Assembly: GCA_017882325.1 (NCBI GenBank)
Contig: JADGPQ010000004.1
Span: forward strand, 1-39,222
DNA: 39,222 nucleotides
Direction: 5' to 3'
From: Thermoleophilia bacterium
GTDB lineage: Bacteria; Actinomycetota; Thermoleophilia; UBA2241
The position numbers and the translations under genes were made by a program. The notes under the pieces are model-generated. The model made no database searches and had not been told where the DNA came from. It saw only the letters and a program-made list of their open reading frames with translations. How positions within the stretch are numbered: the first letter of the stretch is position 1; each line of letters starts with the position of its first letter. This document shows positions 8,225 to 15,428 of the stretch, one piece after another.

Positions 8225-8422
8225 ATGGCTTCCTACGATCTGGTCTGTGACAAGTGCGGCCACGCCTTCGAAGTGTTCCGTCAGGGCTTCCTGAAGGACG
8301 AGGATCGCGTGTGCCCCGAGTGCGGCTCGGAGGACGTGCGACAGAAATTCTCGAGCTTCCTGCGCAGCCTCGGCGGAGCCGGCTCAGGCTGCGCGCCTTC
8401 GGGCGGCAGCCCCTTCGGCTGA
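8225..8422 (+). CDS. FmdB-family zinc-ribbon protein
   Basis: This 65-aa protein has an N-terminal zinc ribbon with two CxxC knuckles (CDKCG and CPECGS) and a Gly/Ser-rich tail. FmdB-like proteins are small putative regulators found next to many metabolic genes; their biochemical role is not established. ATG 8225 has CTGGAG upstream and a strong promoter. The operator-like palindrome at the promoter suggests control by metal or reactive sulfur. The tail (GGAGSGCAPSGGSPFG) is commonly seen in this family. Confidence 0.88.
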   Translation: MASYDLVCDKCGHAFEVFRQGFLKDEDRVCPECGSEDVRQKFSSFLRSLGGAGSGCAPSGGSPFG

Positions 8423-8467
8423 GGCTGACCATCCGCGGCGCGGTCGCGCCGCCCGGAACGATGACGA

Positions 8468-8510
8468 AAAGGGCCGAGCGCCCTGCGAGTGCCCCGCCCT
8501 TTCTCTTGCT
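8468..8510 (+). terminator. Possible terminator between fmdB and galE
   Basis: AAAGGGC (8468-8474) pairs with GCCCTTT (8496-8502), followed by CTCTTGCT. The loop is long (21 nt) and the T-run is poor, so this is weak. Confidence 0.3.
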
Positions 8511-8551
8511 GGAGGCTGAGGACCAGTGGCTACCGGACGCCCGCTTCGACC

Positions 8552-8560
8552 TGCTAGCAT
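8552..8560 (+). promoter_or_regulatory. Extended -10 for galE (leaderless candidate)
   Basis: TGCTAGCAT is an extended -10 (TGN + TAGCAT) that ends exactly 6 nt before the galE ATG. There is no Shine-Dalgarno sequence, so transcription probably starts at the A of the start codon. Confidence 0.55.
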
Positions 8561-8566
8561 CGGCAC

Positions 8567-9538
8567 ATGCACGTCCTGGTCACCGGCGGGGCCGGCTACA
8601 TCGGCAGCGTGATGGCCGCGCGCCTCCTTGCGCGCGGCCATCGGGTGACCGTTTACGACGATCTCTCACGCGGCCACCGCGCGGCCGTCCCGGCCGAAGC
8701 GTCTTTCGTCGAGGGTGACATCCGCGACGCGGCGCGAGTGCGCGTGGCACTGCAGGACGCCCGCTGTGACGCCATCGTCCACATGGCCGCTCTGGCCGAG
8801 GTCGGCGAGTCGGTGGAACAGCCGGAGCGCTACCACGACGTCAACGTGAACGGCACGGCGGCCGTGATCGCGGCGGCCAGAGCCGCCGCCGTCGGCCGCC
8901 TCGTCTTCTCGTCCACTGCCGCCGTCTACGGCGCGCCCGAGCGCATGCCGATCGAGGAGGACGACGAGCTCGCGCCGACCAACCCGTACGGCGCGAGCAA
9001 GCTCGCCGGAGAACGCCTGCTCGAACGAGCGCGGGACGACGGCGACCTCGCCTTCACGGCCCTGCGCTACTTCAACGCCTGCGGCGCCGACGAGGCCCGC
9101 GGCGAGGACCACGACCCCGAGTCGCACCTCGTCCCCCTGGCGCTTTCGGCGGCCAGGGACGGCGCGGCGCTGCGCGTGTTCGGCGACGACTACCCCACCC
9201 CAGACGGCACCTGCGTGCGCGACTACGTGCACGTGGCCGACCTCTCCGACGCCCACGTCCTGGCGCTCGAGGCGCTGCCCACCGTCCAGGGGGCCTTCAA
9301 TCTGGGCACAGGCCAGGGCGACTCGGTGAAGCGCGTGCTCGACGCCGTCTCACGCATCACCGGCCTGGAGTTGCGTCGTGAGGCGGTGGGGCGGCGCGCC
9401 GGGGACCCGGCGGCGCTCGTGGCAAGCGGGCGGCGGGCGGCGGCGAGCCTCTTCTGGCGCCCGTGGCGCAGCCTGGACGACGCCGTCCGCGATGCGTGGA
9501 CGTGGATGCAGGCGCATCCAGGGGGCTACGGCGACTGA
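8567..9538 (+). CDS. galE: UDP-glucose 4-epimerase
   Basis: This 323-aa extended short-chain dehydrogenase/reductase interconverts UDP-glucose and UDP-galactose (or the N-acetyl forms), giving precursors for surface glycans. The NAD-binding motif TGGAGYIGS is at residues 6-14, the catalytic Ser/Thr are in SSTAAVYG (115-122), and the Tyr/Lys pair is Y141-GAS-K145. The C-terminal substrate loop RDYVHVADL is also present. Length is normal. The gene stands alone between fmdB and the convergent Rrf2 gene. Its start lacks a Shine-Dalgarno and fits a leaderless mRNA. Confidence 0.93.
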   Translation: MHVLVTGGAGYIGSVMAARLLARGHRVTVYDDLSRGHRAAVPAEASFVEGDIRDAARVRVALQDARCDAIVHMAALAEVGESVEQPERYHDVNVNGTAAVIAAARAAAVGRLVFSSTAAVYGAPERMPIEEDDELAPTNPYGASKLAGERLLERARDDGDLAFTALRYFNACGADEARGEDHDPESHLVPLALSAARDGAALRVFGDDYPTPDGTCVRDYVHVADLSDAHVLALEALPTVQGAFNLGTGQGDSVKRVLDAVSRITGLELRREAVGRRAGDPAALVASGRRAAASLFWRPWRSLDDAVRDAWTWMQAHPGGYGD

Positions 9539-9558
9539 CAGGCGCGCGAGGAGAGAAG

Positions 9559-9579
9559 ACCGGGCTCGGCTGCCCCGGT
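9559..9579. terminator. GC-rich hairpin between galE and the Rrf2 gene
   Basis: ACCGGG (9559-9564) pairs with CCCGGT (9574-9579) around a 9-nt loop in the gap between two convergent genes. There is no T-run, so a terminator role is uncertain. Confidence 0.25.
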
Positions 9580-9611
9580 GGTGGTGCCACCCGCAACGGC
9601 GGGCGCCGACT

Positions 9612-10028
9612 CTAAGGTACGGGCTGCGGCGCCAGCGTACTGAGGGTCACTGAATCGAGCACGTCCATGAGCTGGGCCTGGGCGCGCCGCCAGGCATTGT
9701 GTACCTCGCAACCGCCGCTCCGCGAGCAGTCCTCGGGCGAGAGCACGCACTGGTTGAGCGCGATGGGCCCGTCGACGGCCTCGATGACGTCGCGCATCGT
9801 GATGTCGGCGGCGGGGCGCGCCAAGGCGAAGCCGCCGTGCGCGCCGCGCTGCGAGAGCGCGAGGCCGGAACGCACGAGACTCTGGAGGATCTTGGCCAGA
9901 AAGCTCGCGGGGATGTCCTGCGCCTGCCCGATGTCGTGGAGAGACGCCACATGGCCCTCGGGAAACCGCGCGAGATAGGTCATGGCGCGAACGGCGTACT
10001 CGCCGCCGCGGGTGAGCTGAAGTCCCAT
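9612..10028 (-). CDS. Rrf2-family transcriptional regulator with Fe-S cysteines
   Basis: This 138-aa winged-helix regulator resembles IscR, NsrR and RirA. The HTH covers residues about 1-80 (YAVRAMTYLA, then SFLAKILQSLVRSGL and the wing GGFALARP). Three cysteines, Cys94, Cys101 and Cys107, occupy the cluster-binding loop with C-X6-C-X5-C spacing, close to the C-X5-C-X5-C of Fe-S-binding relatives. It may therefore sense iron-sulfur status, nitric oxide or redox. ATG 10028 is chosen over 10103 because AGAGGG lies upstream and the domain starts there. Its own promoter carries an inverted repeat at +1, which suggests autorepression. Confidence 0.9.
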   Translation of the reverse strand: MGLQLTRGGEYAVRAMTYLARFPEGHVASLHDIGQAQDIPASFLAKILQSLVRSGLALSQRGAHGGFALARPAADITMRDVIEAVDGPIALNQCVLSPEDCSRSGGCEVHNAWRRAQAQLMDVLDSVTLSTLAPQPVP

Positions 10029-10048
10029 GCAGACCCTCTTTCGGCAGG

Positions 10049-10068
10049 AGACCGGACAGAAACGGTCT
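10049..10068. promoter_or_regulatory. Inverted repeat at the Rrf2 gene's transcription start, candidate autoregulatory operator
   Basis: AGACCG-N8-CGGTCT is a perfect 6-bp inverted repeat located where transcription from the adjacent promoter would begin, about 20 bp upstream of the start codon. Confidence 0.4.
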
Positions 10069-10074
10069 TTTTGA

Positions 10075-10103
10075 ACTCTATCTCGCCGCCCAAGGAGCGT
10101 CAA
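10075..10103 (-). promoter_or_regulatory. Promoter of the Rrf2 regulator
   Basis: On the minus strand TTGACG (10103-10098), a 17-bp spacer and TAGAGT (10080-10075) form a good sigma-70-type promoter reading toward the start at 10028. Confidence 0.55.
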
Positions 10104-10152
10104 CTGCCGGGCGCAAGGGGCCGCAGGCGGCGAGCGCCCCCGCGGCCTGCTT

Positions 10153-10180
10153 GTTAAGCGGCCGTTAAGCTTGGTTAGGC
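10153..10180. promoter_or_regulatory. Triple direct repeat GTTAAGC / GTTAAGC / GTTAGGC
   Basis: Three 7-bp units start at 10153, 10164 and 10174, giving 11- and 10-bp periods (one helical turn). Tandem repeats of this period are typical of binding sites for OmpR/PhoB-type response regulators. It lies between the divergent Rrf2 and TPR genes, about 105 bp upstream of the TPR start. Confidence 0.4.
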
Positions 10181-10284
10181 AGCCGCCTCATGCCTCTCGT
10201 TTGCGGGCAAAACGCGGTCGCCAGAGGAGAACCTCGGTGCTATCCTCCCAAGGCTCGCGCCCGATCACGTACGGAAGGACAAGC

Positions 10285-10929
10285 TTGAAAAAGCACTACG
10301 TACTCGCCGGCGTCGGAGTGGCCGTGCTCGTCGCCGCGGTGATCGTCGTCGTCGGCACGAGCTCCGGAGGCGGCGATGCCGCGGGCACCGTGGCGGCGCC
10401 ATCGACGGCCGGTCAGTCGTTGCCGCCGGGCCATCCTTCGGTCGCCGGCAAGAGCGGCGAAAGTACGCCTGCGCCCGTCACGGACGGTGCCGTCCAGCAG
10501 AAGATCGCCCAGCTCGAGAGCACCAGCGCCGACCAGCCGGACAACGTCGCCGTGCTTCTCGAGCTCGGCGACGCCTACTTCCTCGGGCAGCGCTTCCCCA
10601 AGGCGGCGCGCACGTTCCGCAGGGCCCTCCTGATCGATCCGGGCAACCCCACGGCCACCGTGCGTTTGGCAATGGTGTGGCACGCCGACGGCGATTCGGC
10701 GCGCGCCGCGCAAGCCATAAGGGCCGTCCTCGACAAGGCCCCGGACAACCAGGAAGCCCACTACTCGATGGCCATCATCTACTTCTCAGCCAACCGCATC
10801 GACAAGGCCAAGGCAGAATGGGTCACGGCCGCGAAGCTCGATCCGTCGACTGCGATCGGCCGGCGCTCCCAGAGTTTCGTCGACCTTCTCGAGGGCAAGC
10901 AGACGTCGGCGCCGGCCGACGGAGAGTAG
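10285..10929 (+). CDS. Membrane-anchored TPR-repeat protein
   Basis: This 214-aa protein has a single N-terminal membrane helix (HYVLAGVGVAVLVAAVIVVV) and a Gly/Ser/Pro-rich linker. About three tetratricopeptide repeats follow in residues 80-200 (ELGDAYFLGQRFPKAARTFR, then the unit starting at RLAMVWHADGD and the unit at YSMAIIYFSANR). TTG at 10285 is preferred to the track start at 10171 because GGAAGGAC lies 4 nt upstream and the signal-anchor begins there. TPR proteins are protein-protein scaffolds; this resembles the TPR tail of CcmH-like and other envelope-assembly proteins, but no specific partner is evident. Its stop lies 9 nt from the convergent pncB stop. Confidence 0.8.
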   Translation: MKKHYVLAGVGVAVLVAAVIVVVGTSSGGGDAAGTVAAPSTAGQSLPPGHPSVAGKSGESTPAPVTDGAVQQKIAQLESTSADQPDNVAVLLELGDAYFLGQRFPKAARTFRRALLIDPGNPTATVRLAMVWHADGDSARAAQAIRAVLDKAPDNQEAHYSMAIIYFSANRIDKAKAEWVTAAKLDPSTAIGRRSQSFVDLLEGKQTSAPADGE

Positions 10930-10938
10930 GGCCGGCCG

Positions 10939-12036
10939 CTACTTCACGAGCTCGAGGCGCGGATTAGGGCGATACACCCGGCCGACCTTGGCGCAGGGCG
11001 CGCCCTCAAGGCACACGACGTCGGCGGTGAAGTCGGCGACCCCCCGCAGCAGGCTGCTCCCAACGCCGTAGGCATCGGCGGGCACGCCGGCCGCTTCGAA
11101 GGCGGCGATGCGCTCGGCGGTGAAGCCGCCGCTCACGACGATCCGGACGCGCCGAAACCCTTCCGCATCCAGGGCCCGGCGCGCCTCCCTCACCAGCTCC
11201 GGTGCCACTCCCGTCGGCCGGAAGCTCCCCATGCTCGGCCACAGGGCGCGGTCGACGAGCGTCTCCGCGGTGTCGAGGCGGACCCCCCACAGACGCTCGC
11301 CCAGAGCCCGAGCACAGGCGAGACTCGTGCCGACGCAGTCGTTGTCGAAGTCGACCAGCGCCGTGACGTTGAGGTCCGGATAGTACGTGTCGGCGAAACG
11401 GCGGGCGGCCTCGACGGTGTCCCCGCCGCAGGCCGCGATGAGTCCGTGAGGTACTGTGCCGATGCCCTTGCCGCCCCACCATGAGGCCTGTGCATCGGTG
11501 CTGACACCGATGGCCCCGGCGATGTGCGCGGCGTAACCGTCGCCGGTCTGCACGCGGTAGTGGTCGAAACGCGCCGGGAAGAAGAGGATCGGCTTGCCGG
11601 CAGCGGCATCCACCACGCGGCGCACGTTCGTGCTGATCAGGGTGCGCCGCGTAAGCGCTCCGAGAAACACGGTCTCCAAGTGAGCGAAGAGGCTGTAGTC
11701 GCCTTCGATCGTCATGACCGTCTCCCAGGCGGCCACCTCGTCGCCGTCGTACAGGGCGGAGACGGCGAGCTGGTTCCAGCCCGGCTCCCACGAACGCGCG
11801 GCCGCCTCTCCCTCATACCGCCCGGCGCATAGCTTGAGCACGGCGAGCGCCTCGTCCACCCCTCCGAGCACCGCGCGTTCTTGCTTCTGAAAGATCTGCA
11901 TCGTGACCCGAGGATGCAGGTCCTGAGCCTCGAGCACAGCCTTGGTACAGTTGAAGTAGGCGTCGGAGTAGTAGCCCTCCCGCATTTGGTCGAGCGGCAG
12001 GGCGAAGACCTCGGGAGACAGGCGTGAGCGGGGCAT
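10939..12036 (-). CDS. pncB: Nicotinate phosphoribosyltransferase
   Basis: This 365-aa type II phosphoribosyltransferase converts nicotinate and PRPP to nicotinate mononucleotide for NAD salvage in the cytoplasm. Recognisable family parts are the N-terminal YFNCTKAVLE, the His loop GIGTVPHGLI (the phosphorylated His of the family) and the phosphate-binding VSGGFTAERI...YGVGSSLL near the C-terminus. The length fits the short form of the family. The start has a good GGAGGA about 8 nt upstream. It is the last gene of the operon that begins with the CbiA-like gene at 16798, 21 nt after the second GT-C-like gene. Confidence 0.9.
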   Translation of the reverse strand: MPRSRLSPEVFALPLDQMREGYYSDAYFNCTKAVLEAQDLHPRVTMQIFQKQERAVLGGVDEALAVLKLCAGRYEGEAAARSWEPGWNQLAVSALYDGDEVAAWETVMTIEGDYSLFAHLETVFLGALTRRTLISTNVRRVVDAAAGKPILFFPARFDHYRVQTGDGYAAHIAGAIGVSTDAQASWWGGKGIGTVPHGLIAACGGDTVEAARRFADTYYPDLNVTALVDFDNDCVGTSLACARALGERLWGVRLDTAETLVDRALWPSMGSFRPTGVAPELVREARRALDAEGFRRVRIVVSGGFTAERIAAFEAAGVPADAYGVGSSLLRGVADFTADVVCLEGAPCAKVGRVYRPNPRLELVK

Positions 12037-12057
12037 GGCGTGGTCCTCCGGGAGCCG

Positions 12058-13710
12058 TTAGAGTCCGAGCCGGGCGCCCACCTCCGCGAGCACCTTGCCC
12101 GGCGTGACGTCGAAGCGCAGCGCGTAGGCGCCCGCTATTCGAGCATCGAGCAGGAGAAGCCGGTCGGGCGAGCGGCGAAGCGCGCCGGAGCCCTCCACGA
12201 GCGTCCAGTAGGGTGACCACGTGACCTTGAGCAGATAGGTGCCCGGCTGGTCGACCTCCACGGTGAAGTCGCGGTGCCCCATGCGGGTCACGTGCGCGGT
12301 ACCGCCGTTCAGGCCCACCGCGAGCGGCTCGGCGTGACGCAGCCGGTACACCGTCCAGGCGCCGGCGCGATCCACCACTTCGAACTCGGGGGACGTCTCG
12401 AGGATCCTCACCTCGCGCTGGCTCCACGGGTCGAGGGGAGCATCGGGCAGGAAGATGTACTGCACGCCCATACGGCGTAGCCAGGCCACGTAGGTCGCCG
12501 CATCGTAGGGCGTGTAAAAGAGGCCGTTGTGGATCGCATCCGCCTGGCGATACCAGCCGCGCGTGATGGGGTAGCCGGCCTCCGGGAAGTAGTCCGCCTC
12601 CCAATGGCGGCGCAACGCGACGACGTGGATGCGGTAGTTCGGGTCGTAGTACCGCGCCGCCGCGACCAGGGCCGGGGCGAAGAAGCTCGTCCGCGTCTGC
12701 GGCCACTCGTCGGTGCGCGTGAAATGACTGTAGGGGGCGCTGATCTGCAGGAGCCCGAACAGCACGATAGGTATGACGGCCAGGTCGCCGTACGGGAACG
12801 GCCGCTGCAGCCGCGAGTGCCGGAGCAGGAACAGGAGCGGCAGGCCGAACACGAAGAAGAAGCGCCCGATGTTGTTGCCCAGAGGGCTGCCCGGCGTCAC
12901 GAAGGAGAGCACGCAGACGGCCGCATACGTCAGGAACAGGACGACGAAGGGCCGACGCGCGTGGGCGGCGTTGACGCCGGACAGCGCGAGGCCGGCGAGC
13001 GCGAAGCCCAGATAGAGCAGCAGCTGCGACGTCTCGTTCAGATAGCCGCCCGGCTCGCTGAAGGCGATGCCGAGTACGACACGCAGGGCGATGAAGGGCG
13101 CGACCGCGCCTATGAACCACAGGTAGCGGCGGCGCAGTGCCGGCCGCGCGACGACGTCGGACAGCATGAACGGCAGGCACACGACGAAGGCCATCGGGTT
13201 GGCGAAGATGCCGACGCCCACGAGGAGCGCGGCCCACAGCGGCCGTTTCCGCGCCAGCAGGGCCAACCCACCCACAGTCAGCGCGAGCCCGAAGACGAAG
13301 GGGTCCTGACCATGAGCGAGATAGACGCTCATGGTCCCGGCAAAAGCCCAGGCGGGCCAGATGTCGTCGATGCCCCACATGTCCCGCTGGTAGATGTAGT
13401 AGGTGACTGGGAGCACGCCGGCGCAGGCGATCACGATCAGCTTCGACGGCACGTACAGTGCAAGGATGTAGTACACGAACCCGTAGTTGGCGGCGCCGTA
13501 GGCGCCGCCATACCAGAAGTCGTCCCAGAACACCGACTCGCCGCGGCGCAGGAGGAAGATCTTGTACGCGTGGGCGGCGTCGTCCCAGCCGGGCAGCCCA
13601 CCGCGGTACATGAGAAACGCCACGACCGCGACCGCCGCCGTGCTGCCGAGCCAGAGCGCCAGAAGCCCGCGCCGCGACTTGAGGCGCGCCTCGATACTCG
13701 CCAGCGTCAC
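12058..13710 (-). CDS. GT-C-like polytopic membrane protein, paralogue 2
   Basis: This 550-aa protein has about ten to twelve membrane helices in residues 15-350 and a soluble extracytoplasmic C-terminal domain. An acidic pair in the first loop (GWDDAAHAYK, D43/D44) and the following WDDFWYGGAYG resemble the layout of GT-C glycosyltransferases, which use lipid-phosphate sugars. No exact GT family can be named. The C-terminal part contains YPITRGWYRQADA and a beta-rich segment ending in KVTWSPYW. It is clearly paralogous to the upstream gene. The start is GTG 13710, overlapping the upstream stop as GTGA, with GGAG 8 nt ahead; the track start at 13851 lies inside the upstream gene. Confidence 0.75.
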   Translation of the reverse strand: MTLASIEARLKSRRGLLALWLGSTAAVAVVAFLMYRGGLPGWDDAAHAYKIFLLRRGESVFWDDFWYGGAYGAANYGFVYYILALYVPSKLIVIACAGVLPVTYYIYQRDMWGIDDIWPAWAFAGTMSVYLAHGQDPFVFGLALTVGGLALLARKRPLWAALLVGVGIFANPMAFVVCLPFMLSDVVARPALRRRYLWFIGAVAPFIALRVVLGIAFSEPGGYLNETSQLLLYLGFALAGLALSGVNAAHARRPFVVLFLTYAAVCVLSFVTPGSPLGNNIGRFFFVFGLPLLFLLRHSRLQRPFPYGDLAVIPIVLFGLLQISAPYSHFTRTDEWPQTRTSFFAPALVAAARYYDPNYRIHVVALRRHWEADYFPEAGYPITRGWYRQADAIHNGLFYTPYDAATYVAWLRRMGVQYIFLPDAPLDPWSQREVRILETSPEFEVVDRAGAWTVYRLRHAEPLAVGLNGGTAHVTRMGHRDFTVEVDQPGTYLLKVTWSPYWTLVEGSGALRRSPDRLLLLDARIAGAYALRFDVTPGKVLAEVGARLGL

Positions 13711-15428
13711 TGCCGCAGCTCCGCCTCGGCCGTCGCGGCCAGGTCGAAGCGGAGCGCATAGACGCCCGCAGCCGGAGCTGCGAAGACCATGAAGCCGTAG
13801 GGGTCCTTGTGCAGGAGCGCGCGTCCGTGCGGAAGTGCCTCGTGCTCCCACGAGGCGTCGCGGCGGCCGTCACGACCCCGCTGCGCGGGGTCGTCGGGCC
13901 GCCGCGCCACCTGCCAGTACGGCGACCAGGTCAACTTGACCAGGTAAGGGCCCGGTCGCGTGACGGTGAACCGGATGCTTGTGTGGTCCATGGTCAGTAC
14001 GGAGGCGGAGGCGCTGGCCAGAGGCACCACGAGCGGCTCACTGCGGCGCAGGCGGTACACCGTCCAGTCGGCGCCGCGGTACACGACCGTGAACTCGCGC
14101 GAGCCGTCGAGGATCGCTGCCTCGCGGCGGGCGTCGGCCACGAGAGGCGCGTGAGGGACGAAGACGTACCGCACGCCCATGCGCCTCAGCCAGGACGAGT
14201 AGGCGCCGGTATCGAGGCTGCGGTCGTACAGCTCCTGGTTGTGCAGGGCGTCGTCCTGCCGGTACCAACCCCGCGTGATGGGAAATCCCGCGGCCGGGAA
14301 GTAGTAGGACTCCCAGTGCATCTCCGGCGTCACGACGTGGAAGCGATAGTCGGGGTCGTAGACACGGCCGGCATAGTCAAGCGCGGTCGCGAAGAACGCC
14401 GAACGCGTCGCCGTGAAGCTCTGTGCGTTGGCCAGCATCCAGACGGGGAACGCGAGCTGGAACGTGAGCACGGCGGCAACGGCCGCTGCCGGCACCAGGC
14501 GGGACAGCCTGCTGGGCCAGGCGACCGCAACGACCAGCGGCGCGCCGAACACATAGAAGAAGCGCCCCGCGTTGCTCCCGATCGGCGAGTCCGGCAGAAG
14601 ATAGGCAGGCAAGACGACGACCAGCAGAGCGACGAACACCCACTGCAGCCCGCGGCGCTCCGGCGAGGAGCAGCGACGGGCCAAGGCGATACCGATGAGG
14701 GCGACGATCGTGAGACCACCGAGCTCGGCCATGTAGTGATACTCCCACGACGGAGCGGCGAAGACGGCCGCCAGGGCGATGCGCACCGCACAGACGGGGA
14801 TCATGGCGAGGGCAAAAACGACGATGCCCCGTCGCTCCCGCGGGCGCGCGACTAGCGCCGCCAGCAGAAAGATACCGCCGGCCACGAGCGCCAGCGGGTT
14901 GGTGAACACGCCCAGCGCGCAGGGCAGCGCCCCCAGCAGCGGGTGCCCGCGCGCCAGCAGCGCCAAGCCTCCCATGGTGAGGCACATGGCGAGCAGGAAG
15001 GGCGCTTGCCCCCACGCCAGGTACACGACCATGACCGCCGCGAGAGTCCAAGCGGGCGCGCGGGCGCGCACTCCCCAGCCGTCGCGCAGGTACAGGTGGA
15101 ACAGAAGCGGGAGCAGGCCGCCGGCAAGGACGGTCAGGAGCACCCCGGGGACGAACTGCGCCAGCCAGTAGTACACGATGCCATACGTCAGCGCACCGTA
15201 GCTGCCGCCGTACCAGTAGTTGTCCCAGATCACCGACTGGCCCTCTCGCAGGAGCGCGAGCTTGTAGAGGTGCGCCGGGTCGTCGCCGCCGGAGACGCCG
15301 AGGACGTGCATGGCCAGCATGGCGACGGCGAGCGCCGCGAGCGGCGCGACGGCCAGCCAGAGCAAGGAGCCTCGGGCGGGCAAGCGCAGAGCTCGCGGAG
15401 CTTCGAACGCGGCGACGGGGGAGTTCAC
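13707..15428 (-). CDS. GT-C-like polytopic membrane protein, paralogue 1
   Basis: This 573-aa membrane protein has the same plan as its downstream neighbour: an acidic pair in the first loop (GGDDPAHLYK, D49/D50), WDNYWYGGSYG, many helices to residue about 350, then an extracytoplasmic domain with FPITRGWYRQDDAL and KLTWSPYW. These shared blocks show tandem duplication followed by strong divergence. GTG 15428 is the likely start, overlapping the CbiA-like stop as GTGA; the track start at 15521 lies within that gene. A sugar-transferase role at the outer membrane face is inferred from fold-like features only. Compared with paralogue 2 it carries an insert near the C-terminus (PDDPAQRGRDGRRDAS). 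Confidence 0.75.
   Translation of the reverse strand: MNSPVAAFEAPRALRLPARGSLLWLAVAPLAALAVAMLAMHVLGVSGGDDPAHLYKLALLREGQSVIWDNYWYGGSYGALTYGIVYYWLAQFVPGVLLTVLAGGLLPLLFHLYLRDGWGVRARAPAWTLAAVMVVYLAWGQAPFLLAMCLTMGGLALLARGHPLLGALPCALGVFTNPLALVAGGIFLLAALVARPRERRGIVVFALAMIPVCAVRIALAAVFAAPSWEYHYMAELGGLTIVALIGIALARRCSSPERRGLQWVFVALLVVVLPAYLLPDSPIGSNAGRFFYVFGAPLVVAVAWPSRLSRLVPAAAVAAVLTFQLAFPVWMLANAQSFTATRSAFFATALDYAGRVYDPDYRFHVVTPEMHWESYYFPAAGFPITRGWYRQDDALHNQELYDRSLDTGAYSSWLRRMGVRYVFVPHAPLVADARREAAILDGSREFTVVYRGADWTVYRLRRSEPLVVPLASASASVLTMDHTSIRFTVTRPGPYLVKLTWSPYWQVARRPDDPAQRGRDGRRDASWEHEALPHGRALLHKDPYGFMVFAAPAAGVYALRFDLAATAEAELRQ

Noticed and set aside
11813-13873. 686-aa minus-strand ORF
   Set aside because: Off-frame shadow of the second GT-C-like gene with Arg/Pro/Ala-rich translation and no family resemblance.
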